Source of the DNA: Vibrio sp. 10N.286.49.B1
Lineage (GTDB): Bacteria; Pseudomonadota; Gammaproteobacteria; Enterobacterales; Vibrionaceae
DNA length: 52,271 bases
Assembly (NCBI RefSeq): GCF_002873335.1
Contig: NZ_MCUW01000022.1
Coordinates: forward strand, 1-52,271
Direction of reading: 5' to 3'
In this document: positions 1-7,580 of the stretch, in pieces
Layout: each line of letters starts with the position of its first letter
How positions within the stretch are numbered: the stretch's first letter is position 1
Position numbers and translations under genes: made by a program
Notes under the pieces: model-generated
Told to the model about the DNA's origin: nothing
Database searches by the model: none
Seen by the model: only the letters and a program-made list of their open reading frames with translations

Positions 1-84
1 ACTCTTAAGTGAACGGCATTAGCCAAATGGCCCCTTCTTTTTGTCGCTAGCACACACTCTCAAGCGGAGCTAACCAAGCTCAGC

Positions 85-114
85 ATCACTTAATCATGTG
101 ATTGATTAAGTGAT
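85..114. other. Perfect AT-rich hairpin downstream of the BCCT gene
   Basis: A 12-bp perfect inverted repeat (arms ATCACTTAATCA and TGATTAAGTGAT) encloses a 6-nt loop about 30 nt beyond the stop codon of the BCCT transporter. No clear U-tract follows on either strand, so it may be a 3'-end stabilising hairpin or a weak terminator rather than a classic Rho-independent site. Confidence 0.45.
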
Positions 115-145
115 TTAGCTCGAGCCCTAACAATGAACGTTCAAG

Positions 146-1726
146 TTATTTATACGCTGAAAGCTCCGTTCTTAACCCTTTTATCAAGCTCACACACATT
201 AGTAACAGGACAAACGTAAATGGCAATGCCGTTGTCACCACACCTGATTGCAATGCTTGCAGAGCTTCTTTACCACCAATCCAAAGCATGACACCAGCAA
301 TGGCACCTTCAATACACGCCCAAAAGATTCGTTGTGGCACTGGAGCATCAATTTTGCCACCAGATGTAATACTGTCGATGACAAGCGAGCCGGAATCAGA
401 TGACGTAATAAAGAAAATCAAAATCAATACAATCGAAATGACAGACAATATCGCGCCGTATGGTAACGCGTCATATACATGGAACAGCGTCAAAGATATA
501 TCTGTTAACCCAGTTGCCCCGAGTTCACCCACATGATTCATCACTTGATCAATCGCGATGCCGCCAAAGACAGCCATCCAGATTAATGTCACTGTCGTCG
601 GGATAAAGATAACCGCTAACAAAAACTCACGAACGGTACGTCCCTTTGAAACACGAGCGATAAACATGCCTACAAACGGAGACCATGAGATCCACCAAGC
701 CCAATAGAATACTGTCCAACCATGCATCCAGACGGTATCATCACGCCCATGAGGGTTACTCAAAGCAATAATATTCTCAACATAACCTAGCGTTGTCGTC
801 CACAATGATGCAATAGCAACATCAAAGCTAACCGCAATAACGAAAGCAAGTAACAGGAACGCAACGATCATATTGACGTTACTCAATACCTTCACGCCCC
901 CGTCAATACCTCGAACCACTGACATAACAGCAATCATGGTTACAAAGGCAATCACACCAAGCTGCATACCGATTCCGCCATCAAGGCCGAATACATAGTT
1001 AATCCCACTTGTTGCTTGTTGTGCACCTAGGCCAAGCGATGTCGCCAAGCCAAAAAGGGTTGCCAGTACTGCCATAATATCGATGACATGCCCTAGCCAG
1101 CCCCAAGCTCGGTCACCAAATATCGGATAAAACGCGGAGCGAATCGACAGTGGAAGGCCTTTGTTGTAAGCAAAGAATGCTAACGACAATGCGACAATAG
1201 CGTAGATAGCCCAACCATGAATCCCCCAATGAAAGAGCGTTGCGCCCATCGCTAGCGATTTCGCAGCCTCGGTATTGGGTTCAACATTTAATGGCGTTCC
1301 AAACCAATCCGTAAAGTAAGCTGTCGGTTCGGCGACCCCCCAAAAGAGCAGCCCAATACCCATTCCAGCTGCGAACAACATCGCCAACCAAGATATCGTA
1401 GAGTGATCGGTCGTTGCCGTTTTACCACCAATGCGGATTTTACCAAACGGTGAAAGCAACAACACGATTGCGAACAAGATAAAAAAGTTTGCCGACCACA
1501 TAAAGAAGGCGTCAAATTTATTGAGAATACCGTTTTTAACAGCATCAAGCGTTTTCAACGCCGTTGAAGGTTCAACGACCATGAGAGACAGTAAGCAGAG
1601 AATAACGAGGGCAGCGCTGGTGCCGAAGACGGGGTTGTGTATATCAAACCCCCATTTTTGAATGTTATCTTGACCAACCTGATAGTCAGTCGTTTCGATA
1701 CTATATTTCTTTATTTCTTTATCCAT
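146..1726 (-). CDS. BCCT-family compatible-solute transporter (betaine/carnitine/choline type)
   Basis: Inner-membrane secondary transporter expected to import a quaternary-ammonium osmolyte such as glycine betaine or choline. The 526-residue protein has about 12 hydrophobic segments. It carries the family's glycine-rich motif GMGIGLLFWGVAEP near residue 120 and the tryptophan-rich signature WAWWISWSPFVGMFIARVS near residue 345. The GMGIG form resembles Na+-coupled betaine carriers such as BetP more than the carnitine exchanger CaiT. The C-terminal tail after the last membrane segment is short, so the long osmosensory tail of BetP and BetT is absent. It is a single-gene unit. The start is followed by a hydrophilic lead of about 35 residues, normal for the family. 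The exact substrate cannot be read from sequence. Confidence 0.9.
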   Translation of the reverse strand: MDKEIKKYSIETTDYQVGQDNIQKWGFDIHNPVFGTSAALVILCLLSLMVVEPSTALKTLDAVKNGILNKFDAFFMWSANFFILFAIVLLLSPFGKIRIGGKTATTDHSTISWLAMLFAAGMGIGLLFWGVAEPTAYFTDWFGTPLNVEPNTEAAKSLAMGATLFHWGIHGWAIYAIVALSLAFFAYNKGLPLSIRSAFYPIFGDRAWGWLGHVIDIMAVLATLFGLATSLGLGAQQATSGINYVFGLDGGIGMQLGVIAFVTMIAVMSVVRGIDGGVKVLSNVNMIVAFLLLAFVIAVSFDVAIASLWTTTLGYVENIIALSNPHGRDDTVWMHGWTVFYWAWWISWSPFVGMFIARVSKGRTVREFLLAVIFIPTTVTLIWMAVFGGIAIDQVMNHVGELGATGLTDISLTLFHVYDALPYGAILSVISIVLILIFFITSSDSGSLVIDSITSGGKIDAPVPQRIFWACIEGAIAGVMLWIGGKEALQALQSGVVTTALPFTFVLLLMCVSLIKGLRTELSAYK

Positions 1727-2046
1727 AAATACAACTAATACGTTTCCTACATGTTTTACTTAAATAGTAAAACAACAAAACCGCTCTCCTTTTTAGTTAG
1801 AGCACTAATGATTAATTTCGCAAAAATACTAACACATGTTGTAAAATGGTTCAAATTGGTTACTTTTTAGACGAAAACCCCACCAATACACCAAGCGTTA
1901 AGGACTAAATATTGTTACGTGTTCTAACTATCTCTTCACCACCTAATATAGCCTCTGAAAAGTAGGTGGATCTTATTAATATAATTAACAAATATCAGGC
2001 AAAAAAACACAATACGCACCCCTCTCCTTTAAAAAATAAATGAAAA
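1727..2046. other. Intergenic region upstream of the BCCT gene
   Basis: AT-rich spacer between two minus-strand genes, holding the BCCT promoter region and the U-rich tail of the upstream gene's terminator. No open frame with a credible ribosome binding site and no RNA gene was recognised. Confidence 0.5.
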
Positions 2047-2075
2047 GCACACGCTCCAAGCAATTGGAGGTGTGC
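2047..2075 (-). terminator. Rho-independent terminator of the ParB-like gene
   Basis: On the minus strand, arms GCACACCTCCAA and TTGGAGCGTGTGC form a 12-bp stem with one bulged base, followed by a U-rich run (TTTTCATTTATTTTTT). It lies 26 nt past the stop of the ParB-like gene and should insulate it from the BCCT gene. Confidence 0.75.
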
Positions 2076-2101
2076 ATTCAAAATATTTCATTGATTAACG
2101 T

Positions 2102-3043
2102 TTAAAACGCGTTCTTATAGTTAAGCATGTAACTGACTTTCCCTTTTCCTGCTCTAAGGGTTTTATCCAGCGCTTTTTGACTAAAAGATGTAAATTGTCC
2201 CATTTGAGTCGGTGTCTTCCCTGAGCCACCGACATCGTCCGTACGAACGGCTAAGATAGCGTGACTTACTTGAGTAATAGCACGCGAATAACCCGATTTA
2301 GTCGTGAGGTCAAACTCACTGAGGTCAACGTTGTTACGGATTTCTTTAGTCCAATAGAATTCCAGAAATGGCACCGGCAACTTAGGTTTATTCCAAGCGA
2401 TATCTCGCGAGAAGTACATCAACGCTCGATATTGATCATTCTCAAAGTTATTCATTCCCAGTGATGACGGCAATTGCTGAGGCTCGATAGCATAGCCAGC
2501 GCTATCATTTAACCAAGTATTGCCATCTTTAACCATCTCATCCCAAAATACACTCATAGAGGTTAGGCCTCGATAATCTTTATCAATCACCACATAAACC
2601 TTAAAGTTTTCGCCGCCTTCTGGCATATCCCAAAGTACGTTAAATGTATGGTGCCCATCCGTTAGGTAATAAGATCCGTTTGGTGCGATGGCAATGGTTT
2701 TCATGTCTTTCTTATGGGAGCCAATTTGGTCTTTACATTCAAAAGAGTTCGCGTCATTCACAGTAGAACGATCATCGTAGTTTTTGAGTCCGTCTTGTCC
2801 GTTGGTTTCGCAAATCTCATCAAATAGCTTTTTCTTGTCTTGGTCAAACCGACCAAGTTTATAAAACACCTGATCATAGCCAATAGCGGGTTGTGTCGGT
2901 AGAAGCTCACTCAACGAGACTTGGATGACATGGCCTTCCTGCAGCGCATTTTGCTGCCCGTCTTTAGATATTGTTTCAGCGTGGACGGCTGGGATAGCGA
3001 ACAAAGTAAAGGTCATCAGTGCACGCATAAAGTATATTGACAT
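2102..3043 (-). CDS. Exported ParB-like (ParBc_2-type) protein
   Basis: Predicted secreted protein with a ParB/sulfiredoxin-like fold of the 'putative ParB-like nuclease' type. The N-terminus is a signal peptide with an apparent cleavage site after AVHA, near residue 23 from the chosen start. The motif TDGHHTF near residue 130 and the segment before it (KTIAIAPNGSYYL) match the ParB-type nucleotide/phosphate loop region. The ATG at 3043 is chosen because GGAGG stands about 5 nt upstream; an in-frame TTG at 3055 would place the Shine-Dalgarno inside the gene. Because it is exported, a role in chromosome partitioning is very unlikely. The substrate is unknown. It is a single-gene unit with its own terminator. 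Confidence 0.75.
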   Translation of the reverse strand: MSIYFMRALMTFTLFAIPAVHAETISKDGQQNALQEGHVIQVSLSELLPTQPAIGYDQVFYKLGRFDQDKKKLFDEICETNGQDGLKNYDDRSTVNDANSFECKDQIGSHKKDMKTIAIAPNGSYYLTDGHHTFNVLWDMPEGGENFKVYVVIDKDYRGLTSMSVFWDEMVKDGNTWLNDSAGYAIEPQQLPSSLGMNNFENDQYRALMYFSRDIAWNKPKLPVPFLEFYWTKEIRNNVDLSEFDLTTKSGYSRAITQVSHAILAVRTDDVGGSGKTPTQMGQFTSFSQKALDKTLRAGKGKVSYMLNYKNAF

Positions 3044-3254
3044 TATAACCTCCAATAACCATTGTTTATCATTAACTTAATTCAATAGCATGACAGAATA
3101 ATTACCACATCAAGCGACGGTTCAGATCATGATAATGTCTCCTTTTAACGGAATGACGTCACAAAAATATACCCTATTTATCTAAAACTGACGTTATCAG
3201 GCAAATTTCGTCCTACACTTCTTCAATAACAATAACTTACCAAGGAATCCCACA

Positions 3255-3872
3255 ATGAGAAAACAATCCGTTTTCGTGCTCACCCTTTTATCTACGTTTC
3301 TTTACGGCTGTGGTGCGAATACCACGCAAGGTGCAGCTGAAGGCGCGGCAGTAGGCGCGGTTTCAGCTGGCATGTTAGGGGCGCTGACCGATCTAATCGT
3401 TGACGGTGAAGTGGACACTTATCGATTAAGCCGCAACGTGACCGCGGGCGCACTCGCCGGCGGAACCGCTGGAGCTGTTGATGGTTACTCAAAAGACCAA
3501 CAAGAGGAAGCGAAACAAGCAGCACAAACCGTAAAACCAACAAAACCAACAAAACCAACACTCGATTTTGGGCCCGATGTCGATGCCTCTGTAAATGCCC
3601 TCGTGTCATGCCAATATGATGCCGCTTTTCGCTCTGCAATTGCGGCAGAAAAAGCCTCGCAACAATCCTATCAAGAGGCTGGTATCGCGATGCAAGCACT
3701 TATTGATTATGACCGCAATAACGCTTCAGGCGTCGATGTCGCTGTCAATAAATTCGTTAAAATAAGCAGCTCCGTTGACAATGCTGACGACGCAAAAACA
3801 CAGTTGGCGTCATTGCATCAAGAGCTTCTTCAAGAACGTCAAATAGCGGGTAAACCAGCCAAATGTAACTAG
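3255..3872 (+). CDS. Glycine-zipper lipoprotein
   Basis: A 205-residue envelope lipoprotein. The signal peptide ends in the lipobox LYGC, giving a mature Cys at about residue 19. Two glycine/alanine-rich stretches follow (GAAEGAAVGAVSAG and AGALAGGTAGAVDG), typical of glycine-zipper outer-membrane proteins. A Lys-Pro-Thr repeat near residue 95 then leads to a helical C-terminal half with two cysteines. CAAGGAAT precedes the ATG. No enzymatic motif is visible; a structural or membrane-associated role is inferred. It is a single gene divergent from the ParB-like gene. Confidence 0.75.
   Translation: MRKQSVFVLTLLSTFLYGCGANTTQGAAEGAAVGAVSAGMLGALTDLIVDGEVDTYRLSRNVTAGALAGGTAGAVDGYSKDQQEEAKQAAQTVKPTKPTKPTLDFGPDVDASVNALVSCQYDAAFRSAIAAEKASQQSYQEAGIAMQALIDYDRNNASGVDVAVNKFVKISSSVDNADDAKTQLASLHQELLQERQIAGKPAKCN
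3533..3559 (+). repeat. Three tandem 9-bp repeats coding a KPT linker
   Basis: The unit AAAACCAAC occurs three times head to tail and encodes the Lys-Pro-Thr linker of the lipoprotein. The repeat is in frame, so slippage would change linker length without a frameshift. Confidence 0.9.
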
Positions 3873-3887
3873 CGCGTTTGAATCATA

Positions 3888-3916
3888 TAATCAGGGTTAC
3901 CCTTGAACCCTGATTA
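3888..3916 (+). terminator. Hairpin after the lipoprotein gene
   Basis: Perfect 11-bp stem (TAATCAGGGTT / AACCCTGATTA) with a 7-nt loop, 16 nt after the stop codon. The following bases are ATTGCCCCCC rather than a U-run, so termination efficiency is uncertain. Confidence 0.5.
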
Positions 3917-4000
3917 ATTGCCCCCCATTATGTTAAGAGGTTAGACTATACACTCTACGGATGCGCAATCAGCGACGTAGAAAAAAAGGGAAACTTCGCA

Positions 4001-5143
4001 ATGAAATTTAGCTACTCAAACTCAACGGTAATTCACTTCGGCCAAGGTCAAATAAGTACAATTTCAAGCAGCATTCCAAAGCAAGCCAAAACACTTGTTG
4101 TCTATGGCGGCGGATCCATTAAAACCAATGGTATTTATGATCAGGTTGTATCTGCCTTGAGCGAGCACAGCTGGATCGAATTTTCCGGCGTTGAAGCGAA
4201 TCCGACAAAAGAAACTCTCGATAAAGCCATCGCATTAGCCAAGTCTGAATCTGTCGATTTTATTCTTGCCGTTGGCGGCGGTTCGGTGATTGACGGTTCT
4301 AAGTACATTGCTGCGGCGGCACTGCACGATGGCGACAGCTGGGATTTGGTGACAAGAAAATATACGGTCGAAGCCGCTATTCCACTTGGCGCGGTCTTAA
4401 CGCTTCCTGCCACTGGTTCTGAATCAAATATGGGCGCGGTCGTGACTAAACGTGCCACCAATGAAAAATTGAGCTTCATGTCTCCCGCTGTCCGCCCTGC
4501 ATTTGCGGTACTTGATCCCAATGCAATGAAGACACTTCCAGAAAGGCAGCTCATCAACGGGCTTGTTGATGCTTGGGTCCATGTCTGTGAACAGTACATC
4601 ACTTTCCCGACAGGCAATATGGTGCAAGACGGCTACGCCGAAGTATTACTCAAAAACTTGCTCACACTTGGAAAAGAATTTGGTCAACAAGATGATGCTT
4701 GGCGTGAGAATCTAATGTGGACTGCCAATCAGTCTCTTAATGGTCTTATCGGTGCGGGTATGCCTCAAGACTGGGCAACACATATGATTGGTCATGAATT
4801 GACCGCGCTTTGGCACGTCGACCACGCTCGTTCTTTGGCCATTGTTCAGCCATCTTTACTTCGTAACCAGATTGAAGCGAAACGCGGTAAACTTGAGCAG
4901 ATGGGCCGTAATGTCTTCGGTCTTACCGATAAACCAACACTGGCTGAAGAAACGATCGATGCCATTGAAAGCTTCTATATCAGCTTGAATGTTGACACCG
5001 TATTATCTGAAGTCCCGGGAGACAAATCAGAGGCAATTGACCAGATAGTCGATAAGCTAAAACAAAATGGTTACCTTGCACTGGGTGAACATCAAGCAAT
5101 CACATTAAATGTCGCGCGTGAGATATTAGTTAAAGCACTCTAG
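4001..5143 (+). CDS. yqhD: Iron-containing alcohol dehydrogenase / NADPH-dependent aldehyde reductase, YqhD type
   Basis: Cytosolic group III alcohol dehydrogenase that in E. coli reduces short-chain and peroxidation-derived aldehydes with NADPH. The 380 residues align over the full length with E. coli YqhD as I recall it. The cofactor loop GGGSVIDGSKYIAAAA is near residue 95 and LPATGSESN near residue 145. The region QDWATHMIGHELTALWHVDHA near residue 258 carries the His residues that ligate the metal with an upstream Asp. A GGGAAAC-type site sits 5' of the ATG. It is a single-gene unit closed by a strong terminator. A role in aldehyde detoxification is inferred from the family. Confidence 0.88.
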   Translation: MKFSYSNSTVIHFGQGQISTISSSIPKQAKTLVVYGGGSIKTNGIYDQVVSALSEHSWIEFSGVEANPTKETLDKAIALAKSESVDFILAVGGGSVIDGSKYIAAAALHDGDSWDLVTRKYTVEAAIPLGAVLTLPATGSESNMGAVVTKRATNEKLSFMSPAVRPAFAVLDPNAMKTLPERQLINGLVDAWVHVCEQYITFPTGNMVQDGYAEVLLKNLLTLGKEFGQQDDAWRENLMWTANQSLNGLIGAGMPQDWATHMIGHELTALWHVDHARSLAIVQPSLLRNQIEAKRGKLEQMGRNVFGLTDKPTLAEETIDAIESFYISLNVDTVLSEVPGDKSEAIDQIVDKLKQNGYLALGEHQAITLNVAREILVKAL

Positions 5144-5180
5144 TTCAATAACTGAGCAATCAGACCACTAGCGATGGATC

Positions 5181-5250
5181 AAAAAAGGGCCAGATTTATC
5201 TAGGCTGATAAGTTATGGGGGATCTGAGTTTGACTTAGACCCCTTTTTTA
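5181..5250 (+). repeat. Terminator-bearing ~70-nt module, copy A (inverted partner at 10097-10168)
   Basis: The run from AAAAAAGGGCCAGAT to the poly-T tract is nearly identical, in inverse orientation, to minus-strand positions 10168-10097. Conserved parts are AAAAGGGCCAGAT, AGGCTGATAAGTTATGG and GGATCTGAGTT, followed by a hairpin and T-run. Both copies have the hairpin on the island side and GGGCC on the outer side, so they frame 5.25-10.1 kb as inverted repeats. Each copy also sits just beyond the 3' end of a core gene (yqhD here, rbsR there). Confidence 0.8.
5218..5250 (+). terminator. Rho-independent terminator of yqhD
   Basis: Stem GGGG-TCTGAGT / ACTTAGA-CCCC with one wobble pair and one bulged A, then TTTTTT. 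It lies about 75 nt after the yqhD stop and is the 3' half of module copy A. Confidence 0.85.
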
Positions 5251-5559
5251 TTCTTTTAATTTCAATGCCTTACCCTTAGTCAGAAGCGCCAAGAATCGTA
5301 GGGTGATATGAAATAACACAATAATTACAACAGCTTATGTCTTAAGCTCGAATTTTATAATTGAAAGTAATTCATCCAATGAGTCTGAATGCAGTCTTTC
5401 GGCTTTGATTCCTCGATATGACTAGAACTGACTGGTTGCTCTAAACAGCTTTTGCCCCAAAACGTGCCAGCTAAGTTTTGGAGCGATAATTTCGGTCACA
5501 ATTTGCCCTACATTTCCTAATGCTAGGTCAAGATCGGAGCGTTCACGTACGCTTCGCTA
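5251..5559. other. Intergenic stretch between the yqhD terminator and the TetR gene
   Basis: AT-rich sequence with no credible ORF, RNA gene or strong hairpin noticed. It is the left interior of the accessory island and the 3' side of the minus-strand TetR gene. Confidence 0.4.
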
Positions 5560-6204
5560 TTAATACTCTCCAAAAAGTGAGTTCATTATCAGGCTCTGAT
5601 AATGCTTTTTGAAGTCGGGACAGTTCATTTGGGTATTGCTTAGAAGATTACTTAAAATAGGAAAGATAATGGGCGAGGAAACTAAACCAAGTAGCACAAT
5701 TAAGAATGTATCTTCATTGTAGATTTCTAGTCGTTTAGACTCTTTTTTTGCCGCCGTGAACAACTTGCTTATATGTTGATGGGTAGGAATCAAAATTCTT
5801 GTAAGATATTGAGAACGCTCATTACTAACGTCATACTCCATACAGATAAGACGAAGCATCTTTGGGTGTTCAAATAAGGTATTGATCAACACAGCCACTG
5901 CATTTTTAAATAGATTTAAGTTGTCTAGAGCAGTGGTTTTAGATTGCTCTAAAGCTTGATTCAAATCGGCTAAATAAGCGGCATTGTGTCTGTCAACAAT
6001 AGCAAACCAAATATCCAACTTTGACCCGAAATGATGCTGGATGGTGCTATGAGAAACACCCGCATGAGTCCCTATCTGCCGAATGGAAGTTGAATCAAAA
6101 CCTTTAGTAGAGAAAAGTTCGAATGCCCCATTGAGAATATCATTTCTAGTTTTTTGTGCTTGTTCAGCAGTTTGTCGGCCAACCCTAATTGTTTTATTAC
6201 TCAC
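5560..6204 (-). CDS. TetR/AcrR-family transcriptional regulator
   Basis: A 214-residue one-component repressor. The N-terminal TetR DNA-binding domain is at about residues 17-65, with the helix-turn-helix IRQIGTHAGVSHSTIQHHFGSK. The rest is a helical ligand-binding and dimerisation domain of no recognisable specificity. It lies 68 nt downstream of the PhlG-like gene on the same strand, so the two probably share a transcript. In Pseudomonas, TetR-family PhlF and PhlH control phloroglucinol genes, and PhlH acts on phlG. By analogy this protein may bind the palindromes upstream of the neighbouring hydrolase gene. That link is an inference. Confidence 0.85.
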   Translation of the reverse strand: MSNKTIRVGRQTAEQAQKTRNDILNGAFELFSTKGFDSTSIRQIGTHAGVSHSTIQHHFGSKLDIWFAIVDRHNAAYLADLNQALEQSKTTALDNLNLFKNAVAVLINTLFEHPKMLRLICMEYDVSNERSQYLTRILIPTHQHISKLFTAAKKESKRLEIYNEDTFLIVLLGLVSSPIIFPILSNLLSNTQMNCPDFKKHYQSLIMNSLFGEY

Positions 6205-6232
6205 GTGTTACTACCTGTTAAGCGGAGAAAGT

Positions 6233-6258
6233 CTGAGTAGCTTTTATCGGCTACTCAG
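6233..6258 (-). other. Intercistronic hairpin between hydrolase and tetR genes
   Basis: Perfect 9-bp stem CTGAGTAGC / GCTACTCAG with an 8-nt loop in the 68-nt gap. There is no U-tract, so a processing or stabilising element is more likely than a full terminator. Confidence 0.5.
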
Positions 6259-6272
6259 CTAATTTACAGAGA

Positions 6273-7013
6273 TTAAAGGTTAGTTTCTGTTTCGTAAAGT
6301 TCAGGTAGGAAACCCGCGAGAATATTCATCTCCCCTATAGCATGATCCATCAGGGCAAGTGCTGAGTGTTTATCGAAGATTAACGCCCTTGCTAAAGCGG
6401 TATTACCAAGCAGACTCTGAATTGAAAGCACGGTTTCGTTTTGATTGTTAGGGTCTCGTGTCTCAACATACCCCATCCAAAACACCGAACGCATTTCTGA
6501 ACCATACTCCGTCTTGGTGACGATATGGCACATCTTATTTGCATTGATCAACTCTTCACGTAAACCGCCACGCGCGCAGATAACAAATCGGTCATTGGTT
6601 TCCTCATAATTGTTTAGAATTTCTGAAGGGTCGACAAATTGAATACGCAGCTTATTTATGGTTTCACCGATGTATTCATCGACTAAGTGACTGGCTCCAA
6701 TGTGTTTGCCCGGAAGTTTATTTTCCCAGTCCATCCATAAATGCTGCGTAGGATACCAACGCTGATAATGCTCGGTTGTCTGCATGTAATCTGCAAACCA
6801 CCAACGAACCATTTCTGGCTCAACATCAGGCATTCTAGTCAAGGCTTTAACAACCATAATGCCATTTCCAGCGCGGTAAACACCTGTTTCTAAATCTGTG
6901 TGTGAATAGGACAGCACATCCTTTCCGCGATTGGCTGTTGCCCAAGGATTAACCCCGAATACAGCGATAAATAAAGTGGCGGCCACCGCCAAAATTACAA
7001 TGTGTTTCCTCAT
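6273..7013 (-). CDS. PhlG-like 2,4-diacetylphloroglucinol hydrolase family protein
   Basis: Member of the DAPG-hydrolase (PhlG) family, Zn-dependent enzymes that cleave a C-C bond in acylphloroglucinols. The features supporting this are the segment WMDWENKLPGKHIGASHLVDEY near residues 90-115 and the C-terminal HAIGEMNILAGFLPELY, which gives the HxxxE pair equivalent to PhlG His270/Glu274. PhlG's other ligands (His129, Glu160) plausibly match a His in the first block and a downstream Glu. The 246-residue length is shorter than PhlG (about 290), mainly at the N-terminus. Residues 1-28 are hydrophobic with a basic start, so the protein may be membrane-anchored or exported, unlike cytosolic PhlG. 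AGGAAG precedes the ATG by 7 nt. The true substrate is unknown. Confidence 0.75.
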   Translation of the reverse strand: MRKHIVILAVAATLFIAVFGVNPWATANRGKDVLSYSHTDLETGVYRAGNGIMVVKALTRMPDVEPEMVRWWFADYMQTTEHYQRWYPTQHLWMDWENKLPGKHIGASHLVDEYIGETINKLRIQFVDPSEILNNYEETNDRFVICARGGLREELINANKMCHIVTKTEYGSEMRSVFWMGYVETRDPNNQNETVLSIQSLLGNTALARALIFDKHSALALMDHAIGEMNILAGFLPELYETETNL

Positions 7014-7027
7014 ATTCTATCTTCCTA

Positions 7028-7065
7028 TAACTATTTAACAATACGAGTGTATTGTTAAATAGTTA
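7028..7065. promoter_or_regulatory. 17-bp perfect palindrome upstream of the PhlG-like gene (operator candidate 1)
   Basis: Arms TAACTATTTAACAATAC and GTATTGTTAAATAGTTA pair perfectly around a GAGT centre, 15 nt upstream of the hydrolase start codon. This is the size and position expected of a TetR-family operator overlapping promoter or leader. The core AATAC-N4-GTATT recurs at 7073-7086. Confidence 0.65.
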
Positions 7066-7072
7066 ATTATGA

Positions 7073-7086
7073 AATACAAGCGTATT
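7073..7086. promoter_or_regulatory. Second AATAC-N4-GTATT palindrome (operator candidate 2)
   Basis: AATACAAGCGTATT repeats the core of the 7028-7065 palindrome, with centres 33 bp apart (about three helical turns). Its location upstream of the hydrolase gene supports a cooperative repressor site. Confidence 0.5.
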
Positions 7087-7139
7087 GCTTAATTCAATGA
7101 TCCGACTGATTGGTTGCGACTTAAGGACGCCGTATGCTT

Positions 7140-7302
7140 ATACCAATTGTAGTAAATAACTGATCATCCTAGCTTGTTAAAACACTCGATAACGGCGTTA
7201 GAATTTTTGATTGTAGAATAACGACTTATCAAAAAGTTCTGCCTTGTTATCCAGCGTTTTCCCTACGCTATTTCTGACCACTTACTTACTGTGATTGGTA
7301 TT
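7140..7302. mobile_element. MITE-like element with ~27-bp imperfect terminal inverted repeats
   Basis: The left end ATACCAATTGTAGTAAATAA and the inverted right end ATACCAATCACAGTAAGTAA match at most positions, and the match extends into TGRTCA. The element is about 163 bp with no ORF. TA/TTA-type flanks suggest duplication of a short TA-rich target. I recall sequences of this kind (GATAACGGCGTTAG interior, GGTAT ends) as dispersed repeats in vibrios, but copy number was not checked. It lies in the spacer upstream of the hydrolase gene. Confidence 0.6.
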
Positions 7303-7551
7303 ATTTGTGTAACTTTATATGGGAACATGAAGGCATCTCAGATAAATCATGTACGGAAAATTTGAATGCTGTCAGGAGGAGATAGATATGAATGTCGATA
7401 TGTTGTGAGTTATTAAGATATCAACGTTCTGGTTTAACAACAGAGAACGGCTCACAATTGTCCAATTGTGATTTACGATACCAGCAGGTCAAATGTACGG
7501 TCTAGCGGTGGCTAACCAGTCATGCATAAGCTACTACTACTTAATACGCAG
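7303..7551. other. Spacer with a strong ribosome binding site but only a 6-codon frame
   Basis: On the plus strand AGGAGGA at 7374-7380 is ideally spaced before an ATG at 7388, but the frame stops at 7406-7408 after six codons (MNVDML). A perfect 9-bp inverted repeat follows at 7452-7471 (TCACAATTG, TC, CAATTGTGA). This looks like the 5' stub of a decayed gene or a leader peptide. No longer gene was found. Confidence 0.4.
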
Positions 7552-7571
7552 GTGCAGCAACGATGCTGCAC
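7552..7571 (-). other. Hairpin just past the transposase-like gene
   Basis: Perfect 8-bp stem GTGCAGCA / TGCTGCAC with a 4-nt loop, 10 nt beyond the minus-strand stop codon at 7581. No U-tract follows. It could be a weak terminator or part of an element end. Confidence 0.45.
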
Positions 7572-7580
7572 TCTTTCTTT

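Noticed and set aside
4141..4617. 158-codon antisense frame inside yqhD
   Set aside because: It is a shadow of the yqhD codons with no ribosome site and no recognisable domain.
7452..7471. lac-operator-like palindrome (CACAATTGTCCAATTGTG)
   Set aside because: Only AATTGTGAGC resembles lacO; there is no lac gene nearby and the symmetry differs, so a specific LacI site is not supported.
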